Made by a program: the position numbers and the translations under genes. Shown in pieces: positions 35,941 through 44,214 of a stretch of 64,000 nucleotides of DNA. The notes below the pieces were generated by a model, which did no database searches, was not told where the DNA came from, and saw only the letters and a program-made list of their open reading frames with translations. The stretch is taken from contig NZ_JBHFEI010000003.1 in NCBI RefSeq assembly GCF_041928815.1, positions 124,001-188,000 of the forward strand, given 5' to 3'. This DNA comes from JBHFEI01 sp041928815 (GTDB lineage Bacteria > Pseudomonadota > Alphaproteobacteria > Rhizobiales > Rhizobiaceae). Each line of letters begins with the position of its first letter. Position 1 is the first letter of the stretch.

Positions 35941-38925
35941 TCAGATGAGGAAGATGTCGGATGCCTGCAGCTGCACGTTGTCGGCGAAGGTTGCGATCAG
36001 CACGGCCGCTCCCGATCCCCTGCCGTCCTTGTCCAGAGAGAGCGTCTGGGTGTCGGTGTCGTAGAGGAACTGCGCATAGTTGCGGGTCGCGGTCGCGCCG
36101 CTGCCGGCAACGAACATGTGGGCGCCCAGCTGACGCGGCGAGAGGCCGAGGTCGAAGCCGTCCGAGGAAAAGGCGAGCTTGTCCCAGGCGCCGACGAAGT
36201 CGACGATGAGGTCTCCGCCCTCCGAGGCATTGCGATAAAGGAACGTGTCCTTGCCGATGCCGCCGGTGAGGAGATCGGTGCCGGCGCCGCCCTCGAGCGT
36301 GTCGTCGCCGCGCCCTCCGAGAAGCGTATCGGCGCCGCCGAGGCCGCGCAGATGGTTGTTTCCGGTATTGCCGGTCAGCACATTGGCAATGGCGTTGCCG
36401 GTCGCCCCGACATGGGCGCTTCCCAAGAGTTCGGCATTCTCGACCATGGAGGCCAGCGTCACGGCGACCGAGGTGACGACCGTATCGATGCCGCCGTCCG
36501 CTTCCTCGACGATGATGTCGCCCGCGCTGTAGCCGTAGGTGTCGTTGCCCTGTCCGCCGATCATCCGGTCGATGCCGAGGCCGCCCTGCAGGATGTCGTC
36601 GCCGTCGCCGCCGATCAGCGTGTCGTCGCCTGCGCCGCCGAGGAGCTTGTTGTTGCCGCTGTTGCCGGTGATGACATTGGCGAGGTCGTTGCCGCTGCCG
36701 GCGAGGTTTGCCGTGCCGAGCAGGACGAGATTTTCGACATGGGCGGCGAGGAAATGGTTGGCGCTGCTGTGGACCGTGTCGATGCCGCCACCGGCCTCCT
36801 CGACGATGGTGTCGCGGGTTCCGCTGACGATGTAGAGATCGTTGCCGCTGCCGCCTTCCAGCCGATTGCTGCCCGGGCCGCCGATCAGTGTGTCGTTGCC
36901 GCCAAGCCCGCGTAGCGTGTTGTTGCCGTCGTTGCCCGTCAGGACGTTGTCGCCGTCATTGCCGGTCGCCGTGGCATGGGTCGCACCCGTCAGCCGGACG
37001 TTCTCGATCAGGAGCGGAATGGAAACGTCGAAGGATGTCTCGACCGTGTCGATGCCGCCATTGGCGCGCTCGTTGATGATGTCGCCGGGCGTCCAGACAT
37101 AGGTATCGTCGCCGCTGCCGCCGATCATGAGATCGTTGCCCGCGCCGCCGTCGAGATAATCGTTCCCGGCGCCGCCCTCCAGCCTGTCAGCGCCGGCGCC
37201 GCCTCTGAGCTGGTTGTCGCTGCGGTTGCCGATGATGGTGTTGTCGGCATCATTGCCCGTCCCGCCCGTCATGCCGTCGAGCAGGACGAGGTTTTCGAGA
37301 TTCCGGCCGAGCGTGTAAAAGGTGTGGACGCCGGTCGTGCTGACGCGGACCGTGTCAGTGCCGGCGTTTGCTGCCTCGACGATGACGTCGTTGTCATTGG
37401 TGACGACGACATAGGTGTCGTCTCCCAGTCCGCCGACCAGCGTGTCCTTCCCGCCGCCGCCCTCGAGCCAGTCGTCCCCGGCAAGGCCGTTCAGCGTGTT
37501 CGCGCCGCGATTGCCGATGATCGTGTTGGCCAGCATGTTGCCCGTGCCGCTCAGGGCGGCAAATCCAAGCAGGGTCAGGTTCTCGACATGGTCGCCGAGT
37601 GTGTAGTCGACCGTCGACGAGACGGTGTCGATGCCGGCATTGGCGCCCTCGACGACCCTGTCCTGCAAACTGTCGACAAAGTAGCGGTCGTCGCCCGCCC
37701 CGCCGTTCAGCGTATCGTCCCCTGTCCCGCCATCGAGCCAGTCATTGCCGTTCCCGCCGCTGAGCGTGTCGTCGCCGCCCGCACCCTTCAGGATGTCGTC
37801 GCCATTGCCTCCCGTGGCGAGATCGTTGAAACGCGACAGCAGCATCATGTCGATGCCGCCCGTGCCGACCAGGCTGACGGCGGCGTCGCCATAGCCCCGG
37901 ATGACGACATTGACGTTGCGGACGCTGTCGGGTTCCCCCGCCTGCGAGGCCACGAGCCGCGCCGTATAGTTGCCGTCCGCCTGATAGAGATGGCTGATCT
38001 GGACGGGCGCTCCGCCAGCGCCGTTTTCGACGATGGCGGCAGATCCGTCACCGGTCTCGAAACGGATCGTGCTGCCGCTGGTCGTGGCGTCGAAGATCAG
38101 CCGGCCTTCGGGGCGCAGGTCGTACTTATAAGTTGGATTTGATCCCGAACCCGGTGTCGCCACCAGATTCGTCGCCGTGCTGTTGAACAGGATCCAGCTT
38201 CCGTCGGGCGAGAAATAGGCATTGCTGTTGGTCCCGTTCGATGCGCCGCCATTGGCCGCGCGAGACACGTGGACGAGTTCCCCGGTGACGAGATCGCGGA
38301 CGAACACATCCTGGTTGCGACCGTCGGGATAGCCCGTCATGTTCGTGGCCTGGGTGGTGAAGAGCACCTTCGTGCCGTCCGGGCTGATCTTCGCATTGCG
38401 GACCGCTTCGTTCGGCACGCCACCGTCGAAGGTGGAGGACACGCGCCGCAGCGTGCCGTCCGTGAGGTTCTTCACATAGACGTCCGAACCGCCGTTGGTG
38501 TCGTCCGGCAGCAGTGGGTCGAGCGAGACGAAAGCGAGGACCTCACCGTTTTCGGAGAGCGACGGAGAATGGCCCTGTGCCTTCGTCCCGTTCGGATAGG
38601 TGGAGACGACCTTCAGTTCGGCGGTGTCGAGGTGATAGAAATAGACGGAGCCGGGATACGAGGCATTGCCGCTCTGCAGAACCAGAATCGATTCGTCGGC
38701 GGAGAAGAACAGCGGTTGAAAGTGGTACGCCCCTTCGATCAGCGTGCGCTCGCCTGTTGCAAGATCCTCGATAAAGACCGCGAAGACATCGAAGCTGACC
38801 TCTTCGACATAGAAACCCTTGGTCGGCGGAGGTGGCGGCGTCGGATCGATGAAGTCCCTTGGCTGAGCAACATCGACGAAGCTCGAGCGACCCGAGTAAC
38901 TGAAGGTCAAGCTTGGTGCGGCCAT
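35941..38925 (-). CDS. Large RTX calcium-binding exoprotein with N-terminal beta-propeller
   Basis: A 994-residue protein without a Sec signal. Order of domains: TolB/PD40-like beta-propeller repeats (about residues 60-270; for example NAYFSPDGSWILFNS), a PKD-like domain (around HLYQADGNYTARLVA), then five RTX modules of roughly 100 residues. The modules carry nonapeptides such as GGAGDDTLNGG and a recurring VENLxLLG...NTIIGN core. The C-terminus ends in ASDIFLI, the usual hydrophobic signal for type I secretion. ATG at 38925 has GGGGAGAAG just upstream. It is probably exported and folded by calcium outside the cell; no type I secretion genes are adjacent. Adhesin, matrix protein or protease-free toxin cannot be told apart. 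Confidence 0.87.
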   Translation of the reverse strand: MAAPSLTFSYSGRSSFVDVAQPRDFIDPTPPPPPTKGFYVEEVSFDVFAVFIEDLATGERTLIEGAYHFQPLFFSADESILVLQSGNASYPGSVYFYHLDTAELKVVSTYPNGTKAQGHSPSLSENGEVLAFVSLDPLLPDDTNGGSDVYVKNLTDGTLRRVSSTFDGGVPNEAVRNAKISPDGTKVLFTTQATNMTGYPDGRNQDVFVRDLVTGELVHVSRAANGGASNGTNSNAYFSPDGSWILFNSTATNLVATPGSGSNPTYKYDLRPEGRLIFDATTSGSTIRFETGDGSAAIVENGAGGAPVQISHLYQADGNYTARLVASQAGEPDSVRNVNVVIRGYGDAAVSLVGTGGIDMMLLSRFNDLATGGNGDDILKGAGGDDTLSGGNGNDWLDGGTGDDTLNGGAGDDRYFVDSLQDRVVEGANAGIDTVSSTVDYTLGDHVENLTLLGFAALSGTGNMLANTIIGNRGANTLNGLAGDDWLEGGGGKDTLVGGLGDDTYVVVTNDNDVIVEAANAGTDTVRVSTTGVHTFYTLGRNLENLVLLDGMTGGTGNDADNTIIGNRSDNQLRGGAGADRLEGGAGNDYLDGGAGNDLMIGGSGDDTYVWTPGDIINERANGGIDTVETSFDVSIPLLIENVRLTGATHATATGNDGDNVLTGNDGNNTLRGLGGNDTLIGGPGSNRLEGGSGNDLYIVSGTRDTIVEEAGGGIDTVHSSANHFLAAHVENLVLLGTANLAGSGNDLANVITGNSGNNKLLGGAGDDTLIGGDGDDILQGGLGIDRMIGGQGNDTYGYSAGDIIVEEADGGIDTVVTSVAVTLASMVENAELLGSAHVGATGNAIANVLTGNTGNNHLRGLGGADTLLGGRGDDTLEGGAGTDLLTGGIGKDTFLYRNASEGGDLIVDFVGAWDKLAFSSDGFDLGLSPRQLGAHMFVAGSGATATRNYAQFLYDTDTQTLSLDKDGRGSGAAVLIATFADNVQLQASDIFLI

Positions 38926-39138
38926 GCGGTCTTCTCCCCAGAATTGCATCATTTATCAAAGGCTAACATCGCCGGCTGCAAGTCACAACCGCGGTGAGCG
39001 AAGGGAGAGGAACAAAACTGGGTCTTTTTCTTCAACCGGTTCGCGCGAGCGATTGGTCGCACGGCTCTTTCAGGGCTGGAAAATCGCAACGCGCCGGCCT
39101 ATGCGATGGAGAACCGCATCCTCCGGCAGGACACTTCC

Positions 39139-39732
39139 ATGGCCCTTCTCATTCTCGGCATCGTGATCTTCATCGGCATCCACCTGGTCAAAGCCGTCGC
39201 GCCCGGCCTGCGCGCGGGCGTCATGGCAAGGGGTGGCACGGGGCTCTGGCATGCGATCCACGGCGCCTGCGCCCTCCTCGGCATCGTGCTGATCGCCTAT
39301 GGCTTCGACCAGTCGCGCGCGACGACCGGCATGCTTTATAACCCGCCGCGCGGAATGGCCCATCTGGCGCTGACGCTGATGCTCGTCGCCTGCATCTGTC
39401 TCGTCGCCGGCTTTCTGCCGCCGGGCAGGATCCGCACCGTCCTGAAGCATCCGGCGCTGGTCGCGATCAAGATCTGGGCCTTCTCCCACCTGCTCGCCAA
39501 TGGCGAGACCAATTCCGTGCTGCTCTTCTCCGCCTTCCTCGCCTGGGCGGTGATCCTGCGCATCTCGGCAAAGAGGCGGGTCAGGGCGGGAGAGATCTCC
39601 TATCCGCCCTTCGTCTCCTATGGCTACGACGCGATCGCGGTCGTCGCCGGCACGCTTCTCTGGGGCCTCTTCATCTGGAAGCTGCACGAACTCCTGATCG
39701 GGGTCGCGCCGATCGTCATCGGCCAGGGGTGA
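39139..39732 (+). CDS. NnrU family membrane protein
   Basis: A 197-residue inner-membrane protein of the NnrU family with about five to six helices (first: MALLILGIVIFIGIHLVKAV) and the conserved IHGACALLGIVLIAYGFDQSR and HPALVAIKIWAFSHLLANG motifs. NnrU was named from denitrification clusters and is related to a heme-protein isomerase used in carotenoid synthesis; its role in bacteria is not settled. No nitrite or nitric-oxide reductase genes are present here. ATG at 39139 is chosen for its AGGA ribosome site; ATG at 39106 adds 11 polar residues. Confidence 0.85.
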   Translation: MALLILGIVIFIGIHLVKAVAPGLRAGVMARGGTGLWHAIHGACALLGIVLIAYGFDQSRATTGMLYNPPRGMAHLALTLMLVACICLVAGFLPPGRIRTVLKHPALVAIKIWAFSHLLANGETNSVLLFSAFLAWAVILRISAKRRVRAGEISYPPFVSYGYDAIAVVAGTLLWGLFIWKLHELLIGVAPIVIGQG

Positions 39733-39834
39733 GCGGCTGCGGACGAATCCCCCTTACAATACCGGCGAAATCGGGTAGAAGGCCCGTTCATTGCGCGACA
39801 AGGCAGGAAGAAGGCCGGGCGACCGGGAAGCCAG

Positions 39835-40518
39835 ATGGTCAATCAGAACGACAGTTTCATCCGTGAGGTGAACGACGAGCTGCGCTCGGACCAGATGAAG
39901 CTGATCTGGCAGCGCTTCGGCATCGTGCTCCTGGTCATCGCGGCGCTGATCGTCTTCGGCACGATCGGCAAGGTCGGCTACGAATACTGGCGCGACAGCC
40001 GCTCCTCGGGCTCCGGCGACGCGTTTCTCGCCGCGCTGAACCTCGCGCGCGAGAACAAGCCCGAGGAAGCGGCCGCCGCCCTGTCGAAGCTCGAACAGGA
40101 CGGGTTCGGCGCCTATCCGGTGCTGGCGCGCATGCGCGCCGCGACCGTGCAGGCCGAGAACGGCGATGCGGCCGGGGCGATCGCCGCCTTCGCCGCCATC
40201 GGCAAGGACACGTCGATCCCCGCCGCCGTGCGGAATGCCGCGCGCCTGCGCGCCGCCTACCTGATGGTCGATACCGCCGACTATGCCGCCGTCTCCGCCG
40301 AGGTCGAGGAGATCGCCGTTCCCGGCAACGCCATGCGCCATTCGGCGCGCGAGGTGCTCGGCCTCGTCGCCTACCGCACCGGCGACTTCGCCAAGGCGCG
40401 CGACTGGTTCCAGCAGATCGCCGACGACGCCGAGACGCCGCGCAACATCGCCAACCGCGCCCGCATGATCCTCGACCTGATCACCGCCAGCGGCAAGGCG
40501 CCGAAGGCCGGCGCCTGA
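39835..40518 (+). CDS. Membrane-anchored tetratricopeptide-like protein (YfgM-like)
   Basis: A 227-residue protein with one N-terminal membrane helix (about residues 23-43, LIWQRFGIVLLVIAALIVFG) and a helical periplasmic part with TPR-like repeats (YRTGDFAKARDWFQQIADDA). YfgM-type proteins associate with the Sec translocon and periplasmic chaperones. The der gene follows 19 bases later; in many proteobacteria yfgM lies next to der (with bamB), so the arrangement is typical. Confidence 0.85.
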   Translation: MVNQNDSFIREVNDELRSDQMKLIWQRFGIVLLVIAALIVFGTIGKVGYEYWRDSRSSGSGDAFLAALNLARENKPEEAAAALSKLEQDGFGAYPVLARMRAATVQAENGDAAGAIAAFAAIGKDTSIPAAVRNAARLRAAYLMVDTADYAAVSAEVEEIAVPGNAMRHSAREVLGLVAYRTGDFAKARDWFQQIADDAETPRNIANRARMILDLITASGKAPKAGA

Positions 40519-40537
40519 ACGAAAGAGGCCTGACGCC

Positions 40538-41956
40538 ATGAGCTTCACCGTCGCCATCGTCGGGCGCCCGAATGTCGGCAAGTCGACGCTCTTCAACCGG
40601 ATGGTCGGCCGGAAGCTCGCGCTCGTCGACGACATGCCCGGCGTGACGCGCGACCGCCGGCCGGGCGAGGCGAAACTCGTCGACCTGCGCTTCACCATCA
40701 TCGACACCGCCGGCCTCGAACAATCCGCACCCGACAGCCTGCAGGGCCGCATGTGGGCCCAGACGGAAGCCGCGATCGACGAGGCGGACCTGACCCTCTT
40801 CGTCGTCGATGCCAAGGGCGGGCTGACGCCGGCCGACGAGACGCTGGCCGAGCTCTTGCGCCGGCGCGGCAAGCCGGTCGTGCTCGTCGCCAACAAGTCG
40901 GAAGCGCGCGGTTCCGACGGCGGCTTCTACGACGCCTTCACCCTCGGCCTCGGCGATCCGGTGCCGATCTCGGCCGAGCACGGGCAGGGCATGCTCGACC
41001 TGCGTGACGCGATCGTCGCGGCGATCGGCAAGGAGCAGGCCTTTGCCGGCGACGACGACGACGTTGCCGAGACCGATGTCGACCTGCCGCGCTCCGCCGC
41101 GGAGGACGAGGAGGAGCCGGCCTATGACGAGACCAAGCCGCTGCGCGTCGCCATCATCGGCCGGCCGAATGCCGGCAAGTCGACGCTGATCAACCGTTTT
41201 CTCGGCGAGGACCGGCTGCTGACCGGGCCGGAGGCCGGCATCACCCGCGACTCGATCGCCGTCGAGTGGGACTGGCGCGGCCGGGCGATCAAGATGTTCG
41301 ACACCGCCGGCATGCGCAAGAAGGCGCGGGTGCAGGAGAAGCTGGAAAAGCTCTCCGTCGCCGACAGCCTGCGCTCGATCCGCTTCGCCGAGACCGTCGT
41401 CATCGTCTTCGACGCGACCATCCCCTTCGAGAAGCAGGACCTGCAGCTGGTCGATCTCGTCATCCGCGAGGGGCGCGCCGCCGTGCTCGCCTTCAACAAG
41501 TGGGACCTGGTCGAGGATCCGCAGGCCTGGCTCGCGGGCCTGCGCGAGAAGACCGAGCGGCTTTTGCCGCAGGCGCGCGGCATCCGCGCCGTGCCGATCT
41601 CGGGTCAGACCGGCTACGGCCTCGACAAGCTGATGCAGTCGGTGATCGACACGGACCGGGTCTGGAACCGCCGCGTCTCCACCGCGCGCCTCAACCGCTG
41701 GCTCGACCAGCAGCAGGTGAGCCATCCGCCGCCGGCCGTCTCCGGGCGCCGGCTGAAGCTCAAATACATGACGCAGGTGAAGGCCCGCCCGCCGGGCTTC
41801 ATGATCTCCTGCACCCGGCCGGATGCCGTGCCGGAAGCCTATATCCGCTACCTGATCAACGGGCTGCGCGCCGATTTCGACATGCCCGGCGTGCCGATCC
41901 GCATCCATCTGCGCGCCTCCGACAATCCGTTCGAGGGCCGCGCGCGGAAGCGATAG
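40538..41956 (+). CDS. der: Ribosome biogenesis GTPase Der (EngA)
   Basis: A 472-residue protein with two tandem GTPase domains and a KH-like C-terminal domain, needed for 50S subunit assembly. First domain: P-loop GRPNVGKST (residues 8-16), DTAG, NKSE. An acidic linker (DDDDVAETDVDLP) follows. Second domain: GRPNAGKST, DTAGMRKKARV, NKWD. The KH part ends in RASDNPFEGRARKR. It probably forms an operon with the TPR gene and converges on the LysE gene within nine bases. Confidence 0.96.
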   Translation: MSFTVAIVGRPNVGKSTLFNRMVGRKLALVDDMPGVTRDRRPGEAKLVDLRFTIIDTAGLEQSAPDSLQGRMWAQTEAAIDEADLTLFVVDAKGGLTPADETLAELLRRRGKPVVLVANKSEARGSDGGFYDAFTLGLGDPVPISAEHGQGMLDLRDAIVAAIGKEQAFAGDDDDVAETDVDLPRSAAEDEEEPAYDETKPLRVAIIGRPNAGKSTLINRFLGEDRLLTGPEAGITRDSIAVEWDWRGRAIKMFDTAGMRKKARVQEKLEKLSVADSLRSIRFAETVVIVFDATIPFEKQDLQLVDLVIREGRAAVLAFNKWDLVEDPQAWLAGLREKTERLLPQARGIRAVPISGQTGYGLDKLMQSVIDTDRVWNRRVSTARLNRWLDQQQVSHPPPAVSGRRLKLKYMTQVKARPPGFMISCTRPDAVPEAYIRYLINGLRADFDMPGVPIRIHLRASDNPFEGRARKR

Positions 41957-41965
41957 GCGCCTGCC

Positions 41966-42592
41966 TCACGTCCTGCGCAGGGCGAGATGGGCGCCAAGCC
42001 CGATGAGCAGGGTGCCGCCCGCCCGGCGGACAAGACGCAGCGCACCGGCGGAGCGCCGGAGCCGCGCCGTGAGCACCTCCGCCAGGAGGACGCCGACGCC
42101 ATCGGCCAGGGTGAAGAGGGCGTTGACGATGGCGCCGAGCAGGGCGAACTGCAGCCACACCGGGAAGGCCGCCGCCGGATCGACGAACTGCGGCAGGAAG
42201 GCGAGGAAGAAGATCGCCGTCTTCGGATTGAGCACCTCGACGGCGATGCTTTCCAGGAAGGCCGCACGCGGCGACCGTGCCGCCGGCGCATCGCCCGCCT
42301 CCCATCCGCGCGCCCGGATGAGGCCGATGCCGAGCCAGACCAGGTAGAGCGCGCCGGCGAGCTTGAGAAGCGTATAGGCGAGCGGCACCGCCTGGAGCAG
42401 GAGCGTCAGTCCGGCGGCGGCGGCCAGGATATGGACATAGGCGCCGAGATGGATGCCGAGCACCGCCATCAGGCCGGCCCTGCGTCCGCCCGCCATGGTC
42501 CGCGCCGCCGCATAGAGCATGGCGGGGCCCGGGATGAAGGCGAAGGCCGCGGTCGTCGCGACAAAGGCGATGAGTGTGTCCAGTCCCGGCAT
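41966..42592 (-). CDS. LysE family amino-acid exporter
   Basis: A 208-residue inner-membrane protein with about six helices and the family motifs FAFIPGPAMLYAAARTMAGG near the N-terminus and VEVLNPKTAIFFLAFLPQFV in the middle. LysE/RhtB proteins export amino acids or small metabolites; the substrate is not evident. ATG at 42592 is preceded by AAGGAAG and gives the usual N-terminus. Confidence 0.87.
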   Translation of the reverse strand: MPGLDTLIAFVATTAAFAFIPGPAMLYAAARTMAGGRRAGLMAVLGIHLGAYVHILAAAAGLTLLLQAVPLAYTLLKLAGALYLVWLGIGLIRARGWEAGDAPAARSPRAAFLESIAVEVLNPKTAIFFLAFLPQFVDPAAAFPVWLQFALLGAIVNALFTLADGVGVLLAEVLTARLRRSAGALRLVRRAGGTLLIGLGAHLALRRT

Positions 42593-42665
42593 GGTTCGCT
42601 TCCTTTCAAAATCGGCCAATCTTCTTTTCGTGCTGCGAGGCGGCCTGTCGGCGGTCTCGCGAGCG

Positions 42666-43127
42666 TCACGGCAGGTGCGACAGCATCGCCTCGCGCTCCA
42701 CCGCGCTGTTGCACCAGACGACCGCGAAGCAGGAAACCCACCCCCTCCGCGTCATCGCGCCATGGCGATGGTTGCCGTCGCGGACGATGAGGCGACCTGT
42801 CTGCCATTCGACGATGAGCGGCGGCAGGCTCTCCACAACATCGAGGCTTTCGGCGATCGCATCGATCCGCGCGGCCCAGCCCGCAAGGGGCATGCGATAG
42901 GCCATCTCCGGCTCGGGGCCACAGCAGCGTTCGAGCCGCGCGAGCGGCATGGCGACGGGACCGGTCCAGAAAGGGCGATGCAGCAGCAGCCCGTCGCGAA
43001 GGCCGGGATTGGCCCACGGGCCGCCGTCGAGAGAGGCGATCACCCAGTCCTGAAGCCGGTCTGCCGCCGCACTTGCGGCGCAGCTTTCGAGGTCGAACGC
43101 CGTTCTTCCCGGCGGTGCGCCGGTCAC
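42666..43127 (-). CDS. Hypothetical protein with ParB-like motif
   Basis: A 153-residue protein. The segment SLPPLIVEWQTGRLIVRDGNHR resembles the core of the ParB/sulfiredoxin-like fold, in which a DGNHR/DGxHR motif contacts nucleotide. No helix-turn-helix follows, so it is not a partition protein. Its start overlaps the sugar-kinase stop by four bases (ATGA), which suggests translational coupling. Function unknown; a small nucleotide-dependent enzyme is possible. Confidence 0.65.
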   Translation of the reverse strand: MTGAPPGRTAFDLESCAASAAADRLQDWVIASLDGGPWANPGLRDGLLLHRPFWTGPVAMPLARLERCCGPEPEMAYRMPLAGWAARIDAIAESLDVVESLPPLIVEWQTGRLIVRDGNHRHGAMTRRGWVSCFAVVWCNSAVEREAMLSHLP

Positions 43128-44056
43128 GGAGCGGGTCTGTCGGGCAGACCGAGCCGGTCGCGGCCGACCAGCGCGCCGTGATGGCCGATGACCGCCGCCG
43201 CGAGCCTTGCGGCGAACGCAGCCGCTTCCGCGGGCGGCGCGCCCGTGACGAGGCGGGCGAGGAAGGCACCGTTGAAACTGTCGCCGGCGCTCGTCGTGTC
43301 GACGACGGTTTCGACGGGTTCGGCGGGGAGGAGCAGGGGGGCTGCGTCGCCGATCGCGAGCGTCACGCCCTTCGCGCCGTCCTTGACCACGACGTCGCGC
43401 ACGCCGAGGCCCCGGTAGCGCGCGACCGTCGCCTCCACGTCGGCATCGCCGAAATGCGCCGCCTCGTCGTCGAAGCCGGGCAGGACGAGGGTCGCCGCCC
43501 GGGCGCCCTCCGTGATCGCCGCGCGCATGTGGGCCGGGTCATCCCAGAGCCGGGGGCGGATGTTCGGATCGAAGGCGACCGTCTTGCCCGCCGCCTTCGC
43601 GCGGCGCATTTCCGCCAGCAGCGTCTCGGCGGCGCCGGCGGCAAGGATCGCCAGCGTGATGCCGGTGAAGACGACGACGTCCGATGCCTCCACGGCACTC
43701 CTCAGCGCGTCGGCGTCGTCGGCGAGCAGCCTTGCCGCCGAGGCCGAGCGCCAGTAGGAGAAGCTGCGCTCGCCGTTCTTCAGGTGGATCATGTAGAGGC
43801 CGGGGGTGCGTCCCTCGATCCGGCGGATCCACTGCGTGCCGACGCCGGTCGAGCGGATGAAGGCGAGCATCTCGTCGGAGACGACATCGGTGCCGACGGC
43901 GGTGACATAGTCGACCTGCCAGTCGGACGGCAGGACCATGCGGGCATAATAGGCCGTGTTGAACGTGTCGCCGGCATAGCCCTTGCGCATGAGGTCGCCC
44001 TCCGCCTGCATCAGCTCCACCATGCATTCGCCGATCGAAAGCAGCCGTCCCGCCAT
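43124..44056 (-). CDS. kdgK: PfkB-family sugar kinase, 2-keto-3-deoxygluconate kinase type
   Basis: A 310-residue ribokinase-fold enzyme. It starts GRLLSIGECMVELMQ, carries the GYAGDTFNTAYYAR sugar-binding loop and ends with the PfkB signature DTTSAGDSFNGAF, which holds the catalytic aspartate. The best match is 2-dehydro-3-deoxygluconokinase, which feeds the Entner-Doudoroff route; other keto-sugar kinases are close. ATG at 44056 is preceded by GGAGGAAG; a longer frame to 44137 lacks similarity. It is divergent from the alpha-glucosidase gene, which could release the sugars it uses. Confidence 0.85.
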   Translation of the reverse strand: MAGRLLSIGECMVELMQAEGDLMRKGYAGDTFNTAYYARMVLPSDWQVDYVTAVGTDVVSDEMLAFIRSTGVGTQWIRRIEGRTPGLYMIHLKNGERSFSYWRSASAARLLADDADALRSAVEASDVVVFTGITLAILAAGAAETLLAEMRRAKAAGKTVAFDPNIRPRLWDDPAHMRAAITEGARAATLVLPGFDDEAAHFGDADVEATVARYRGLGVRDVVVKDGAKGVTLAIGDAAPLLLPAEPVETVVDTTSAGDSFNGAFLARLVTGAPPAEAAAFAARLAAAVIGHHGALVGRDRLGLPDRPAP

Positions 44057-44214
44057 CGGGCCTTCCTCCGTTGCCAGACCTGCGAAGCGGTGTAGGGTCG
44101 CGTCGAAGGACTGGCAAGGGCGAATGGCCGTTGCCACGCCGATTCGGGCGGTTTACGGATGTCGGACCGGCGGCAGAGCCGGGAAGGACAGGCAGCACAG
44201 CAAGGAGACACGCG

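Noticed and set aside
35941..37800. Repeated DNA in this stretch as a possible CRISPR or tandem-repeat array
   Set aside because: The periodicity is explained by RTX calcium-binding nonapeptides and larger protein modules within one coding frame; there are no constant repeats with unique spacers.
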